Assembly: GCA_910575445.1 (NCBI GenBank)
Contig: CAJTFW010000004.1
Location: 62,001-126,000, forward strand
Length of the DNA: 64,000 bases
Direction of reading: 5' to 3'
From: Lachnospiraceae bacterium
GTDB taxonomy: Bacteria; Bacillota; Clostridia; Lachnospirales; Lachnospiraceae
Shown: piece after piece, positions 53,233 through 62,272 of the stretch
Numbering within the stretch: the first letter of the stretch is position 1
How the letters are laid out: each line of letters opens with the position of its first letter
The notes under the pieces: model-generated
The model's database searches: none
What the model saw: only the letters and a program-made list of their open reading frames with translations
Told to the model about the DNA's origin: nothing
Program-made: the position numbers and the translations under genes

Positions 53233-55560
53233 TTACGACAGCTTCTTTTCAATCACACCCTTAATCTTTGTCGAGCTCGTCGTCTGTGTATAAGGAAAGA
53301 ACACCAAATCTGCTCCCCTTTTCCTTAAAAACGCTTTCTTCGCCAGCCAATCCGGGTCGTGTTCATAGTCGCTGCCAGAAAACTGTACATCAAAATGATA
53401 CTTTCGATACACATCATACGTATCTGCCTTTCCCACCAAAAGCTCTATCGCTTCATCCACATAGCGACAAGACCGCACCAACTCAATCCGCTCCTCAAAA
53501 GGAATACAAGGCATTGTTTTCTTATCTAACATCACGCCCTCATCTGAGACCACACCAACTATCAGATATTCACACTGCTCTTTTGCCCTACGGAACATAT
53601 TGAGATGCCCAATATGGTACAAATCAAATACCCCGGCAATATAGCCTACATGATATTTTTTTAACGAAGTATCTGTATTCTCTGCTCTTACTATCACCGG
53701 AAGCTTTCTTGGATATTCCTGATGCCAGTCATAGACACTGTAATTTTGTACTCCTAGCTCTCTTAGCTGCCGAATCACTGGTACACAATATTTAATACAG
53801 ATAATTATCTTATATTCATCCGCATCCAATGACTGCAATATCTCTGGTGAGAGAATGGGCACTCCATCTATCTTCTCTCCCCATCTGCCAGAATTATTAT
53901 CCAAAATCCCGGCCACTGGATAATCCGAAGCAAAATCCTCTAAAAAATGCTTGGCATAGATTCCAGAGCCAAAGAGATATAATTTCCTTCCTTCCACTCC
54001 ATCAAATATATTTTTAAATATCCGTTCATATTCATTTTCCGAATAATTCATCCGAAAACGATTGGCCTCAATAATCCCTGCATCCCTGCGACAAAGTTGA
54101 TGATAAGCCGAAAGCTCCTTTTCACTGCGAAGGTCTCGTATAAAACAATCGGAAAAACGATGCCAAAGCTGCTGATATTCCTTTAGATGGTAACGCTCTA
54201 AAAGCTGTTCTCTTGGTAGTACCGCCTCCATCTCTGTATTTCCCCAATAGATAAAATTAATGGTTCGTATCAGAATTACATTGGCCGGAAGATGTTTTTG
54301 ATAAAATTCCTGGTCATAAAAAATAAATTCTCCGTCTATATAAAAACAGTTAAGAGATACCAAATCAATATATCCCCGCTCCAAAATAACACCAAAATTT
54401 TCTCGTTCTGTAGCATTTCCATAGGCAATCTTTTTCCATTTATCCTTTGTCGGGTCGTCTGAGCGCCGCTTCTTCCAATCTGGATCGAAATGCTCCCAAT
54501 TTATATCTTCAAGTGCAACATGCTCAGAAGAATTTAAAATCAAATGCCAAAAACGGTCTAATTCCTGTAGGAAAAGAGACTTGTCTTCTAATAGCAACCG
54601 ACGTAGATAATCAGTAGCAGGTTCCCCTTTTACATATGGCATTATATATGCTCCTTGCCAAAGCTTACCATCTACCACTTTTATGCCATGCTCCCGAAGA
54701 TATTGTGCACGCTCTACTAACTCTTCTAATTTCTTATAACCTTGCGCATACAAAGGTCTCTTTTCCACAATATTTTGGCGAATAATTGTTAGAAGTGCAT
54801 GTTTCTCTCCTCGGTCCATCGATACCGTCACTTGCCTGACATCTGCAAAATCTTCTGTTCTGGGACATTCCACCAGATACCCATTGGCCATCGCATGGAA
54901 CAATCCATTTTGTATCAAGGTTGTATACAGACGCTCTTCTTCTAGAAATATGGTATCTGGGCTATGATATTGTGGAATAATTCTGACATCCAATTCTTCT
55001 TCTGGAAGATAGTCCTCTGCATATAATGCCTGTGGTCTTGACAATTCTGGCAAAACAGAATAAAAACGATGCTTAGAAAAACCTGCAGCTTCTAATATCT
55101 GTACAATCTCCGCACGTGCATATGCGCGGCCTCCCATCTTCTCACGCTCCTGAAAACCTACCTTTACATAATTTTCAATACTGTCAAAATTGCGCTCGGT
55201 AAAGTGGTCTCGGTCTCCACAGAAATAACGAATACCCAGGCGATTGTCTATAGCTAGGAGAAGTTTGCCCGAGGGAGATAATAGTGTATACAATACTTGT
55301 AGAAGTTCTACTGGTTTTTCAGTTCTCTCTAAAACACCAGCCAGAAGAATATAATCGTATTCATTTTGAGAGCACTCTGTAGACAAAAGCTGTACTGGCG
55401 ATGCACACTGCACTTTTAATCCACTCTCTTTTAGTGCTTTCTGAAGTACCTCTAATTCTTTCGCACCACCAGATACAAATAGCGCTTTATTTCCTTCTTG
55501 AAAATCATACCATTTTATTAGACCTTTTGGTAATTCTTGAATCAACTTATCTGCCTGCAT
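53233..55560 (-). CDS. Multidomain methyltransferase-like / kinase-like / Rossmann module / cytidylyltransferase
   Basis: 775 residues with four recognisable parts. About 1-190: SAM methyltransferase-like fold (EYDYILLAGVLERTEKPVELL, LSPSGKLLLAIDNRLG). About 230-500: region like phosphotransferase/kinase folds (GYIDLVSLNCFYIDGEFIFY-DQEF). About 530-620: Rossmann-like module (KLYLFGSGIYAKHF, GILDNNSGRWGEKIDGVPI). About 640-775: TagD-like cytidylyltransferase with GVFDLYHIGHLNMF (HxGH) and TTSSTKIKG (ISSTxIR-like). It may phosphorylate and activate a polyol or choline-like group with CTP for transfer to a glycan. The methyltransferase part lacks a clear GxGxG. Confidence 0.7.
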   Translation of the reverse strand: MQADKLIQELPKGLIKWYDFQEGNKALFVSGGAKELEVLQKALKESGLKVQCASPVQLLSTECSQNEYDYILLAGVLERTEKPVELLQVLYTLLSPSGKLLLAIDNRLGIRYFCGDRDHFTERNFDSIENYVKVGFQEREKMGGRAYARAEIVQILEAAGFSKHRFYSVLPELSRPQALYAEDYLPEEELDVRIIPQYHSPDTIFLEEERLYTTLIQNGLFHAMANGYLVECPRTEDFADVRQVTVSMDRGEKHALLTIIRQNIVEKRPLYAQGYKKLEELVERAQYLREHGIKVVDGKLWQGAYIMPYVKGEPATDYLRRLLLEDKSLFLQELDRFWHLILNSSEHVALEDINWEHFDPDWKKRRSDDPTKDKWKKIAYGNATERENFGVILERGYIDLVSLNCFYIDGEFIFYDQEFYQKHLPANVILIRTINFIYWGNTEMEAVLPREQLLERYHLKEYQQLWHRFSDCFIRDLRSEKELSAYHQLCRRDAGIIEANRFRMNYSENEYERIFKNIFDGVEGRKLYLFGSGIYAKHFLEDFASDYPVAGILDNNSGRWGEKIDGVPILSPEILQSLDADEYKIIICIKYCVPVIRQLRELGVQNYSVYDWHQEYPRKLPVIVRAENTDTSLKKYHVGYIAGVFDLYHIGHLNMFRRAKEQCEYLIVGVVSDEGVMLDKKTMPCIPFEERIELVRSCRYVDEAIELLVGKADTYDVYRKYHFDVQFSGSDYEHDPDWLAKKAFLRKRGADLVFFPYTQTTSSTKIKGVIEKKLS

Positions 55561-55694
55561 ATTTTAATCTTTCTTTCTTAAACATTTTTATATAATATAA
55601 AATATATACTTTTAGTCCATATACTATATCGGCAAAAACTATAAAAAACTTAATTCTTTGTTATCTAAAGCTAATCTAAGCTCTGTTCTAAGGC

Positions 55695-55723
55695 TATACA
55701 AAAAAAAGAGTTTATAGTATAAT
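55695..55723 (+). promoter_or_regulatory. Possible promoter of the Rpn-like gene
   Basis: TATACA, 17 bp, TATAAT (55718-55723). The -35 is weak. The rest of 55561-55792 shows no gene. Confidence 0.4.
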
Positions 55724-55792
55724 AAAATTGTAAAGGATTCAGGACAATAGAGACTTTTCCTAACGCAAAAATATTTGTGAAAGGAAAACTAT

Positions 55793-56755
55793 ATGCAAAA
55801 AAGAACACCTGACTATGACAATGTATTTAAAACACTAAAAAGTAAACATAAAAGACTTTTTATCTCTGTTATCAATGATATCTTTGGAAAAGAATATCCT
55901 ATGAATATAAAAATGGAAATCTTACCATCTGAAGGATATCTAACAGAAAGCGAAAGCATAGACGGGAGTAAAAAGATAGAGGAGCAGATTTCAGATTTTC
56001 TGATAAAGATTGGAACTGAAATCTATCTTTTAGAATGTCAGAGCTATGATGATAACTCAATGGCGATACGAATCGCAGAATATGCCTTTATCGTTGCACG
56101 ACAGTTTGCAACATGGGATATTGGGCATGCCATAATTCCGATGCCAAGATTTTCTGTTATCTATGTTAAAAGTAATGAGAAAACACCCAAAACAACAATT
56201 ATTACCTTTACATTTCCAGATGGACAACGTATAGACTATCAGTCAGAAAATATCATCTTAAAGCAATTTACCAAAGAATATATTGTAGAAAAACGACTGT
56301 TTCCATATATTCCTTTCTATATCACAAGATATGAAAAAGAAATTATGGCAGAAAAAAATATTGATCATGTGATAAAAGATTTGCTTTACTTCAGAGAAGA
56401 AATGCTGTATCTAAATAAGCAACAAGAACTGTCTGATGCAGAATTAATAGATTTAATGGGATTCGTTAATACGATTATCCTTCATATTGCGAATGGAAAT
56501 AAAAATGAAGAAAGGCTGGTAAATATTATGGGTGGAAGCATTATTGAAACCGAATCTGAAAAATTGATACGTAAAGGTATTGATCAGGGTATCAATCAAG
56601 GTATACGTCAAGGACAAGCAAAAATGCTGATTGAAATTGGTCAGGAATCAGGTCTTGATAATACTATAATCATAAAACAAATGCAAGAAAAAATCGGCTT
56701 ATCTCTAGAAGAAGCAAAAAATTATATCAGGCAATATGGGAAACAGCTTGTATAA
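55793..56755 (+). CDS. Rpn-like PD-(D/E)XK nuclease family protein
   Basis: 320 residues. Start PDYDNVFKTLKSKHKRLFISVINDIFGKEY is typical of this Lachnospiraceae group. Nuclease-like core: EEQISDFLIKIGTEIYLLECQSYDDNSMAIRIAEYA with Asp and E-x-Q. The C-terminal end carries the repeat-like RKGIDQGINQGIRQGQAK seen in Rpn proteins. The only plus-strand gene in the accessory region, it splits the glycosyltransferase genes from the multidomain gene. It is related in type, not closely in sequence, to the gene at 19821-20789. Confidence 0.7.
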   Translation: MQKRTPDYDNVFKTLKSKHKRLFISVINDIFGKEYPMNIKMEILPSEGYLTESESIDGSKKIEEQISDFLIKIGTEIYLLECQSYDDNSMAIRIAEYAFIVARQFATWDIGHAIIPMPRFSVIYVKSNEKTPKTTIITFTFPDGQRIDYQSENIILKQFTKEYIVEKRLFPYIPFYITRYEKEIMAEKNIDHVIKDLLYFREEMLYLNKQQELSDAELIDLMGFVNTIILHIANGNKNEERLVNIMGGSIIETESEKLIRKGIDQGINQGIRQGQAKMLIEIGQESGLDNTIIIKQMQEKIGLSLEEAKNYIRQYGKQLV

Positions 56756-56833
56756 CACAATAGACCTGTCTTTGTCCCTTAACAGATAAGGACAGGTCTA
56801 AATTACATTAATTGCTTTTTTTATCTTCTTTTA

Positions 56834-58138
56834 CTATTGAAATATAACAAGTCTCTCTTTATCTACCCCATAGCTTTGCAACTGCTTGTAAATATCATTT
56901 GCATAATACTTATTTGCAATCAAATAAAGTGCATTAGGACATCTTTTTATCGTCTCTTCTGGTGAAATAATAAAATAATCTTCCAGTTGGCTACCCCATA
57001 ATGCTTCCATATTATCTGTTAAATAACTAATCTGTTCTTTTGCTCCTAAAAATTCTATATCTGTTAATGCTCTTTTTCCACGAATACCACAGCCAAAAAT
57101 AATAATACCATCTTGTTTTGATACACTAAATATTTTTTTAATATAATTTTCCCTATCTTGATTATTCTGAAATCTTCTTCCAATATCTGTCCATATTTCT
57201 TCTTGTGATTTTCCAAGTAAATCTGCTAATACCACAGAATATGTTTCCCCTTTAGAGCTCTCTAACAATGCTCTATCTTTATCTAACTCATTATAACAGC
57301 GTATAAATAAGGCTTTTCTTGCTTCTTTCCCAAATCTACATAGATTTCCATAAAAATCATTATATTTCCAGATATAAAAATGTTTCCAGATAGAGATATT
57401 CTCTATTTTACGTTTTATCAATTCTTCTTTTAGAAAATCAAATTCATCAGCAATTACTACTGCCTTTTTAGGATTATAGACTGACGATCCTGGATTATCT
57501 ATCCGATAAAGATACACAGGTTCTTCTAGATGATATGTAGTCTCTGCCAATGCACTTGTTAAAAAGCGAAAAGACATATCCTGAAAAGAAGCACCCGGAG
57601 ATTCATTCATTTTAATATTTTTTTGAATCAAAAAATCTCTGCGAAAAATCCCCGTCCAATATCGAAGAATTTGTCTCATATCTTCTAGATGTTTCTGAGA
57701 TTCCAACAATTTTCCATAGTCTTCCTCCTTATACATCTTCACGGGAATAAAACGGCGTTTTCCATCTATATCAAAAAAATTCAAATAATCTGCATTGACA
57801 TAATCTGGATGATATTTTTCTGCAATATAATATAGTTTTTCCAACATGGTTACTTGATACATATCATCGGATTCCAACACAGATATATACTCACCTTTGG
57901 CTTGTCGAATTCCTTCATTTACTTTATGTCCATAACTGGTATTGGTATCATTAATAATACGAATTCTATGGTCCTTGGTGGCATATTCTCTCAATATCTT
58001 TGGAGACTGGTCTGTGCTTCCTCCATCCATGCAAAGAATCTCAATATCCTGAAATGACTGTGCTATTACACTGTCTATACATTCTCTTAAATACTTTTCT
58101 GCATTATGAATGGTAACAATAACGGTTATCTTAGGCAT
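56834..58138 (-). CDS. GT2 glycosyltransferase with C-terminal Rossmann-like module
   Basis: 434 residues. The GT-A domain begins MPKITVIVTIHNAEKYLRECI, with CMDGGSTDQSP and the DxD-type VLESDDMYQ near residue 92; NESPGASFQDMSFRF near 180 is shared with the next two genes. The C-terminal 90 residues (IIIFGCGIRGKRALTD, LTDNMEALWGSQLED, YLIANKYYANDIYKQL) are the module found in seven proteins here. AAGGAG stands before the ATG. Last of the five-gene glycan run. Confidence 0.85.
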   Translation of the reverse strand: MPKITVIVTIHNAEKYLRECIDSVIAQSFQDIEILCMDGGSTDQSPKILREYATKDHRIRIINDTNTSYGHKVNEGIRQAKGEYISVLESDDMYQVTMLEKLYYIAEKYHPDYVNADYLNFFDIDGKRRFIPVKMYKEEDYGKLLESQKHLEDMRQILRYWTGIFRRDFLIQKNIKMNESPGASFQDMSFRFLTSALAETTYHLEEPVYLYRIDNPGSSVYNPKKAVVIADEFDFLKEELIKRKIENISIWKHFYIWKYNDFYGNLCRFGKEARKALFIRCYNELDKDRALLESSKGETYSVVLADLLGKSQEEIWTDIGRRFQNNQDRENYIKKIFSVSKQDGIIIFGCGIRGKRALTDIEFLGAKEQISYLTDNMEALWGSQLEDYFIISPEETIKRCPNALYLIANKYYANDIYKQLQSYGVDKERLVIFQ

Positions 58139-58154
58139 AATAAATACTCCTTAT

Positions 58155-59501
58155 CTAATCTATAATTGCCCCAAATAAATTTTTATCTATTCCTGCCGTG
58201 TAAATAATAATCGCAGAATCTCTAATTCCTAATATCTTTAGCTGTTCTTTCATATCTTCTGCATAATATTTATTAGCTATTATATATTTTGCATCAGAAC
58301 ATCTAGCAACAGCTTGTTCTGGAGATAGAATCTCTATTCCATGTTGCAATTCTCCCTGAACAGATGTTTTGTTATCACAATATGCAATTACATTATTCCA
58401 TCCTCTATATAAAAATTGCTTATGTAAAAAACAACCATATTTTCCACTGCCAAATATAACGCCTTTCTTATGTTTTACATGCTGAAAGACTTTTTTCAAG
58501 TCTTCTCTCTTAGGTTCATATATCTTTTGATACTTTTGATATAATAAATATGGCGACTCCCACAAAAGTTGCAAATCTGCCCATTGCTTATCTGTCAAAT
58601 CATTTTTCTGCAAAATTCCATCTTCATTTGCTGTATGCAATCTTTGTGCAATCTCTATCATATCTGATAACGTCTCTTCCCAAAATTCCCCTGAATCCAC
58701 CATTGCATACAACCTATCCATAAAATGTAAAAATAATTTTCGATAAAAAGAAGTCTTCCATTCTGAAGATAAACCTGTCAAATATTTTTGAGCATAGGCA
58801 TATTCATTTGCAACAAAAGAAAAGCCCTTTTTATTATAAGTAGACGCATTGATATTATCCTGACGATAAAAATAGACCGTTCTATCTATATAAATTGCCT
58901 TTTTTGCTCTTGTCTGTATCTGAAATAGCGCACCAAAATCCTGAAATGCTGCTCCTGGTGACTCATGTAACCTGATTTGTTTTATAAAATCACTGCGATA
59001 TAAACCATACCATAAAAAATTGTCTTTCGTTAATAGAGATGGAGTATCTTTGGGAGCAAGCTCTATTCCTGTATTATATTCTTCTGGTCCAAATGGCGAT
59101 ATTGGAAAATAATAATATTCTTTATTAGATAGTGTATAAAATCCTTTAGCTGTTCCTTTTACATAATCGGCACCTGAAGTTTCTATCACTTGATATAATA
59201 CTTCATACATATCTAAAGAAATTCTATCATCAGCATCTATAATACTAATATAATCTCCTGTAGCATTAGATATTCCTATATTTACTTGATAGCCATAGCT
59301 TTTTTTATCAGAAGAAAATATATAGAACCTGGAATCTTTTTTAGCATATGCATTTAATATCTCTATTGTGCCATCCGTAGAACCTGCATCAATAAGCAAA
59401 ATCTCAATATTTGTTAGTGTTTGGTGAATAATAGTATCCAAGCATTGAGATATGTATTTGGACATATTTAGGCATGGAATAATGACAGATACTTTTGGCA
59501 T
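58155..59501 (-). CDS. GT2 glycosyltransferase with C-terminal Rossmann-like module
   Basis: 448 residues from the ATG at 59501 (AAGGAG six bases upstream); an ATG at 59516 is less fitting. GT-A features: MPKVSVIIPCLNMSKYISQC, IDAGSTDGTIEIL, SIIDADDRISLDMYE; motif HESPGAAFQDFGALF near residue 182. The C-terminal module has GVIFGSGKYGCFLHK, AYCDNKTSVQGELQH and YIIANKYYAEDMKEQL. 16 bp before the next gene in the same run. Confidence 0.85.
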   Translation of the reverse strand: MPKVSVIIPCLNMSKYISQCLDTIIHQTLTNIEILLIDAGSTDGTIEILNAYAKKDSRFYIFSSDKKSYGYQVNIGISNATGDYISIIDADDRISLDMYEVLYQVIETSGADYVKGTAKGFYTLSNKEYYYFPISPFGPEEYNTGIELAPKDTPSLLTKDNFLWYGLYRSDFIKQIRLHESPGAAFQDFGALFQIQTRAKKAIYIDRTVYFYRQDNINASTYNKKGFSFVANEYAYAQKYLTGLSSEWKTSFYRKLFLHFMDRLYAMVDSGEFWEETLSDMIEIAQRLHTANEDGILQKNDLTDKQWADLQLLWESPYLLYQKYQKIYEPKREDLKKVFQHVKHKKGVIFGSGKYGCFLHKQFLYRGWNNVIAYCDNKTSVQGELQHGIEILSPEQAVARCSDAKYIIANKYYAEDMKEQLKILGIRDSAIIIYTAGIDKNLFGAIID

Positions 59502-59518
59502 ATGTTTCTCCTTCATAA

Positions 59519-60886
59519 CTATTTCAACAACTTTTTCATACTGTTTCTCACAATATCATCCACTACAACTACATTTATAAATCTTTTCTTTTCTAATAAT
59601 TCAAGAATTTCAAACTGATATTGACCTTTTACTGCTACAACCACCATTGCATATTTTTTCCATTTTTGATAAGCATCTATTTCCTGTACAAGTGTTCCTT
59701 CTATCGAATGTTTATTTTTACTCATATTCGTAACAGCAAAAAATATTTTTTCTTTTGAATATCCCAAATTCAAAAGACATGTCAGCATCTCTTGCCCTAT
59801 TTTTCCTGCTCCATATATAATGATATATTCATTTTCTTGCACACAGTCGAAAACAGCATTACCATATATCTGTTGATTCAGGCAAGAACCACTTTTTACT
59901 CTTTCATCCTCAAAAGATTTTGCTGTTTCCATAAAATAACTATTGGGATTATCTAAAATTTGATAGACTTCATCAACCGCTTTTTTATCCCAAATAGTTC
60001 CATAGATGTATCCTTTCTCTCTATATTTTGTTAAATATTCTACAATCTTTAAAAACAAGGCATATTGAAAAGCAGAGGCAAGCACACGATAATTCTCCAT
60101 CAATACACGATAACCCAAACGGCTTGCAATCCACCTTAGAATTTCTCTTTTTTCTTCTCTTTTTTCAATAAAAGTATTGATATATTCTAGTTCATCGCAT
60201 ATACAAAACACTTTATTTGGTGCTTTTACCGATGAATTTAGATTGTTAATTCTATAATGATAATAAGCATCTTGAAGCAATCTTACTTTCTTCGCACACG
60301 CAAACACCTGAAAACTAAATGACACATCCTGATAAGACGCACCAGGTGTCTCATTAAATCGTATCCCATTACCTATCAAAAAATCCTTTGCATAAAGTGC
60401 GCTCCATATCGTCTGAAGTTTTATAAAAAGCTCAGGGTTTTCTATAGGTATGATGGTTTTATTAATTGGCAAATCATCAAATATATTAATCTCTTGATTT
60501 TGTTCTATCCCATTATTATCCAAATACAGAAAACAATTTGATTTTACAATATCTAATGTGTATAATTTTGCCTCTAAATACAACCGTTCCATCATATCTG
60601 GTTCGATAAAGTCATCGCTTTCTACAATGCCAATGTATTCTCCACTTGCTCTATCAAGACCAACATTCATAGAATTTCCATAACCGGTGTTTTTCTTATC
60701 TATAACAACAATTCTTTTATCTATCTTTGCATAATGCTCTATAACCTGTCTGCTAGAGTCTGTAGAGCCATCATTGATACAGATAATCTCCATCTCTTGT
60801 AATGTTTGATTACAAAGACTTTGCAAGCATTTATCTAGATATTTTTCTACATTGTAGATAGGTACTAATACAGATACTTTTATCAT
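59519..60886 (-). CDS. GT2 glycosyltransferase with C-terminal Rossmann-like module
   Basis: 455 residues. GT-A domain: MIKVSVLVPIYNVEKYLDKC, CINDGSTDSSRQ, GIVESDDFIEPDMME, and NETPGASYQDVSFSF near residue 178. The C-terminal part IIIYGAGKIGQEMLTCLLNL with VVVAVKGQYQFEI is a more divergent version of the shared module, without the DN-x-WG signature. AGAGGA before the ATG. Confidence 0.85.
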   Translation of the reverse strand: MIKVSVLVPIYNVEKYLDKCLQSLCNQTLQEMEIICINDGSTDSSRQVIEHYAKIDKRIVVIDKKNTGYGNSMNVGLDRASGEYIGIVESDDFIEPDMMERLYLEAKLYTLDIVKSNCFLYLDNNGIEQNQEINIFDDLPINKTIIPIENPELFIKLQTIWSALYAKDFLIGNGIRFNETPGASYQDVSFSFQVFACAKKVRLLQDAYYHYRINNLNSSVKAPNKVFCICDELEYINTFIEKREEKREILRWIASRLGYRVLMENYRVLASAFQYALFLKIVEYLTKYREKGYIYGTIWDKKAVDEVYQILDNPNSYFMETAKSFEDERVKSGSCLNQQIYGNAVFDCVQENEYIIIYGAGKIGQEMLTCLLNLGYSKEKIFFAVTNMSKNKHSIEGTLVQEIDAYQKWKKYAMVVVAVKGQYQFEILELLEKKRFINVVVVDDIVRNSMKKLLK

Positions 60887-60898
60887 ATCATCCTCTAA

Positions 60899-62266
60899 TT
60901 ATTTTTCTTCTATGGCTGATAATAAATTTTTCTCAAATATTTCCATAGAAAAATATTTCTCATATATTTCTTTTGCTGCACTTCCCATTTGTCGAGCTTG
61001 TTCTCGATGGTCAATTGTCCATTTCATTAGTTCTGCAAGCTCCTCAATATTTTCGCTTTTAAAAATCAATCCATTTTTTCTATTTGTTATAAAATCTGCA
61101 ATTCCTGCAACATCTGACACAATTACAAGCCTTTTAGTCATGCAACCTTCTGTTATTACTACAGACATAGCTTCTAATCTAGAACAACAAACTACCACAT
61201 CTATCTGATTATATAATTCAGGCATTTTCTGATTTTCTATTTCACCTATAAGCTTTACAGAAGGAAAATTTCCCAATTGTTTTAGTTCTTCTGTCCATAA
61301 TTCTCCTCTTCCCACTATCAAAAATTCAGCTTTTTTTTGATAATCATCAGAAAGGCTTTCCACTGCTCGAAGAAAAATATCTTGGCCTTTTATTTTATCA
61401 ATAGCCCCAATAATAGCAAAAATAATCTTTTCTTGTTGAAAAGCATTTTTCAAAATGCTTCTATAAAATGGGAGTCCATATTTTAGTTCTCCAACAATAA
61501 TATCTTTACTTGTCTTCTGAATAATCTTTCGTTTTACTAATGGACTAACAGCATACATGAATATATTCTTAGATTCAAAAATATGTATAAACTTGTCTTT
61601 ATCCAACTCCTGTAATAAACCTGTCTCATGAATCCACCATATCACTGGTTTATTACAATTCACTAACTCCTCTATCACATAATAAAGTAACAATGTATTT
61701 ACAATTATTTTATCTGCCCAATGAATTAGCCTTTTAAATTCTTTTTCTTCAAAATAAGAATCACTCATAATGATTACAGGAATATCTAACTCTCGTATAC
61801 GATGCCTCAAAACTCCATCTGTTTTAGAGACAACTACTAAATCATAATTCTTTTTCTTAAAAACCTGTATTGCTGTGTATAATACATTCTGTGCTCCTGT
61901 TGAATTCAATGCATGAGAATAAATTAATATTCTCTTTTTTGTATTGTCTATTGACAATTTACCATAATATTGTGCTGGATCACATTGACAAATTTTCTCT
62001 ATATGATGCATATCAAATATCTTTTTATCTGATACACCTATACTTTTTAATTGGGCAACCATCTCAGTTTGATATACACTTAATACAACAATAAAATCAT
62101 ATTCATAATTATATATTTCTTGAGGAGATACAATTTCAACTCCATCTAGCTTATGTCCCCATTTGGAAGAATCATTATCCAAAAATGCAACAATCTCTAA
62201 ATCATCCTGAAATTTTTCTTTCAACTTCTGATATATTTTTCCTGTACCAAATATAATAATACGCAT
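60899..62266 (-). CDS. GT4 glycosyltransferase with N-terminal Rossmann-like module
   Basis: 455 residues. Residues 1-95 are the shared module (MRIIIFGTGKIYQKLKEKF, AFLDNDSSKWGHKLDGVEI). Then a GT-B fold glycosyltransferase: ILIYSHALNSTGAQNVLYTA, IFAIIGAIDKIKGQDIFLRA near 290, FLIVGRGELW, and the GT4 Glu motif CSRLEAMSVVITEGCMTKRL near 375. Here the module precedes the catalytic domain, whereas in the three GT2 proteins it follows. 12 bp before the GT2 gene. Confidence 0.85.
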   Translation of the reverse strand: MRIIIFGTGKIYQKLKEKFQDDLEIVAFLDNDSSKWGHKLDGVEIVSPQEIYNYEYDFIVVLSVYQTEMVAQLKSIGVSDKKIFDMHHIEKICQCDPAQYYGKLSIDNTKKRILIYSHALNSTGAQNVLYTAIQVFKKKNYDLVVVSKTDGVLRHRIRELDIPVIIMSDSYFEEKEFKRLIHWADKIIVNTLLLYYVIEELVNCNKPVIWWIHETGLLQELDKDKFIHIFESKNIFMYAVSPLVKRKIIQKTSKDIIVGELKYGLPFYRSILKNAFQQEKIIFAIIGAIDKIKGQDIFLRAVESLSDDYQKKAEFLIVGRGELWTEELKQLGNFPSVKLIGEIENQKMPELYNQIDVVVCCSRLEAMSVVITEGCMTKRLVIVSDVAGIADFITNRKNGLIFKSENIEELAELMKWTIDHREQARQMGSAAKEIYEKYFSMEIFEKNLLSAIEEK

Positions 62267-62272
62267 ATTTTT

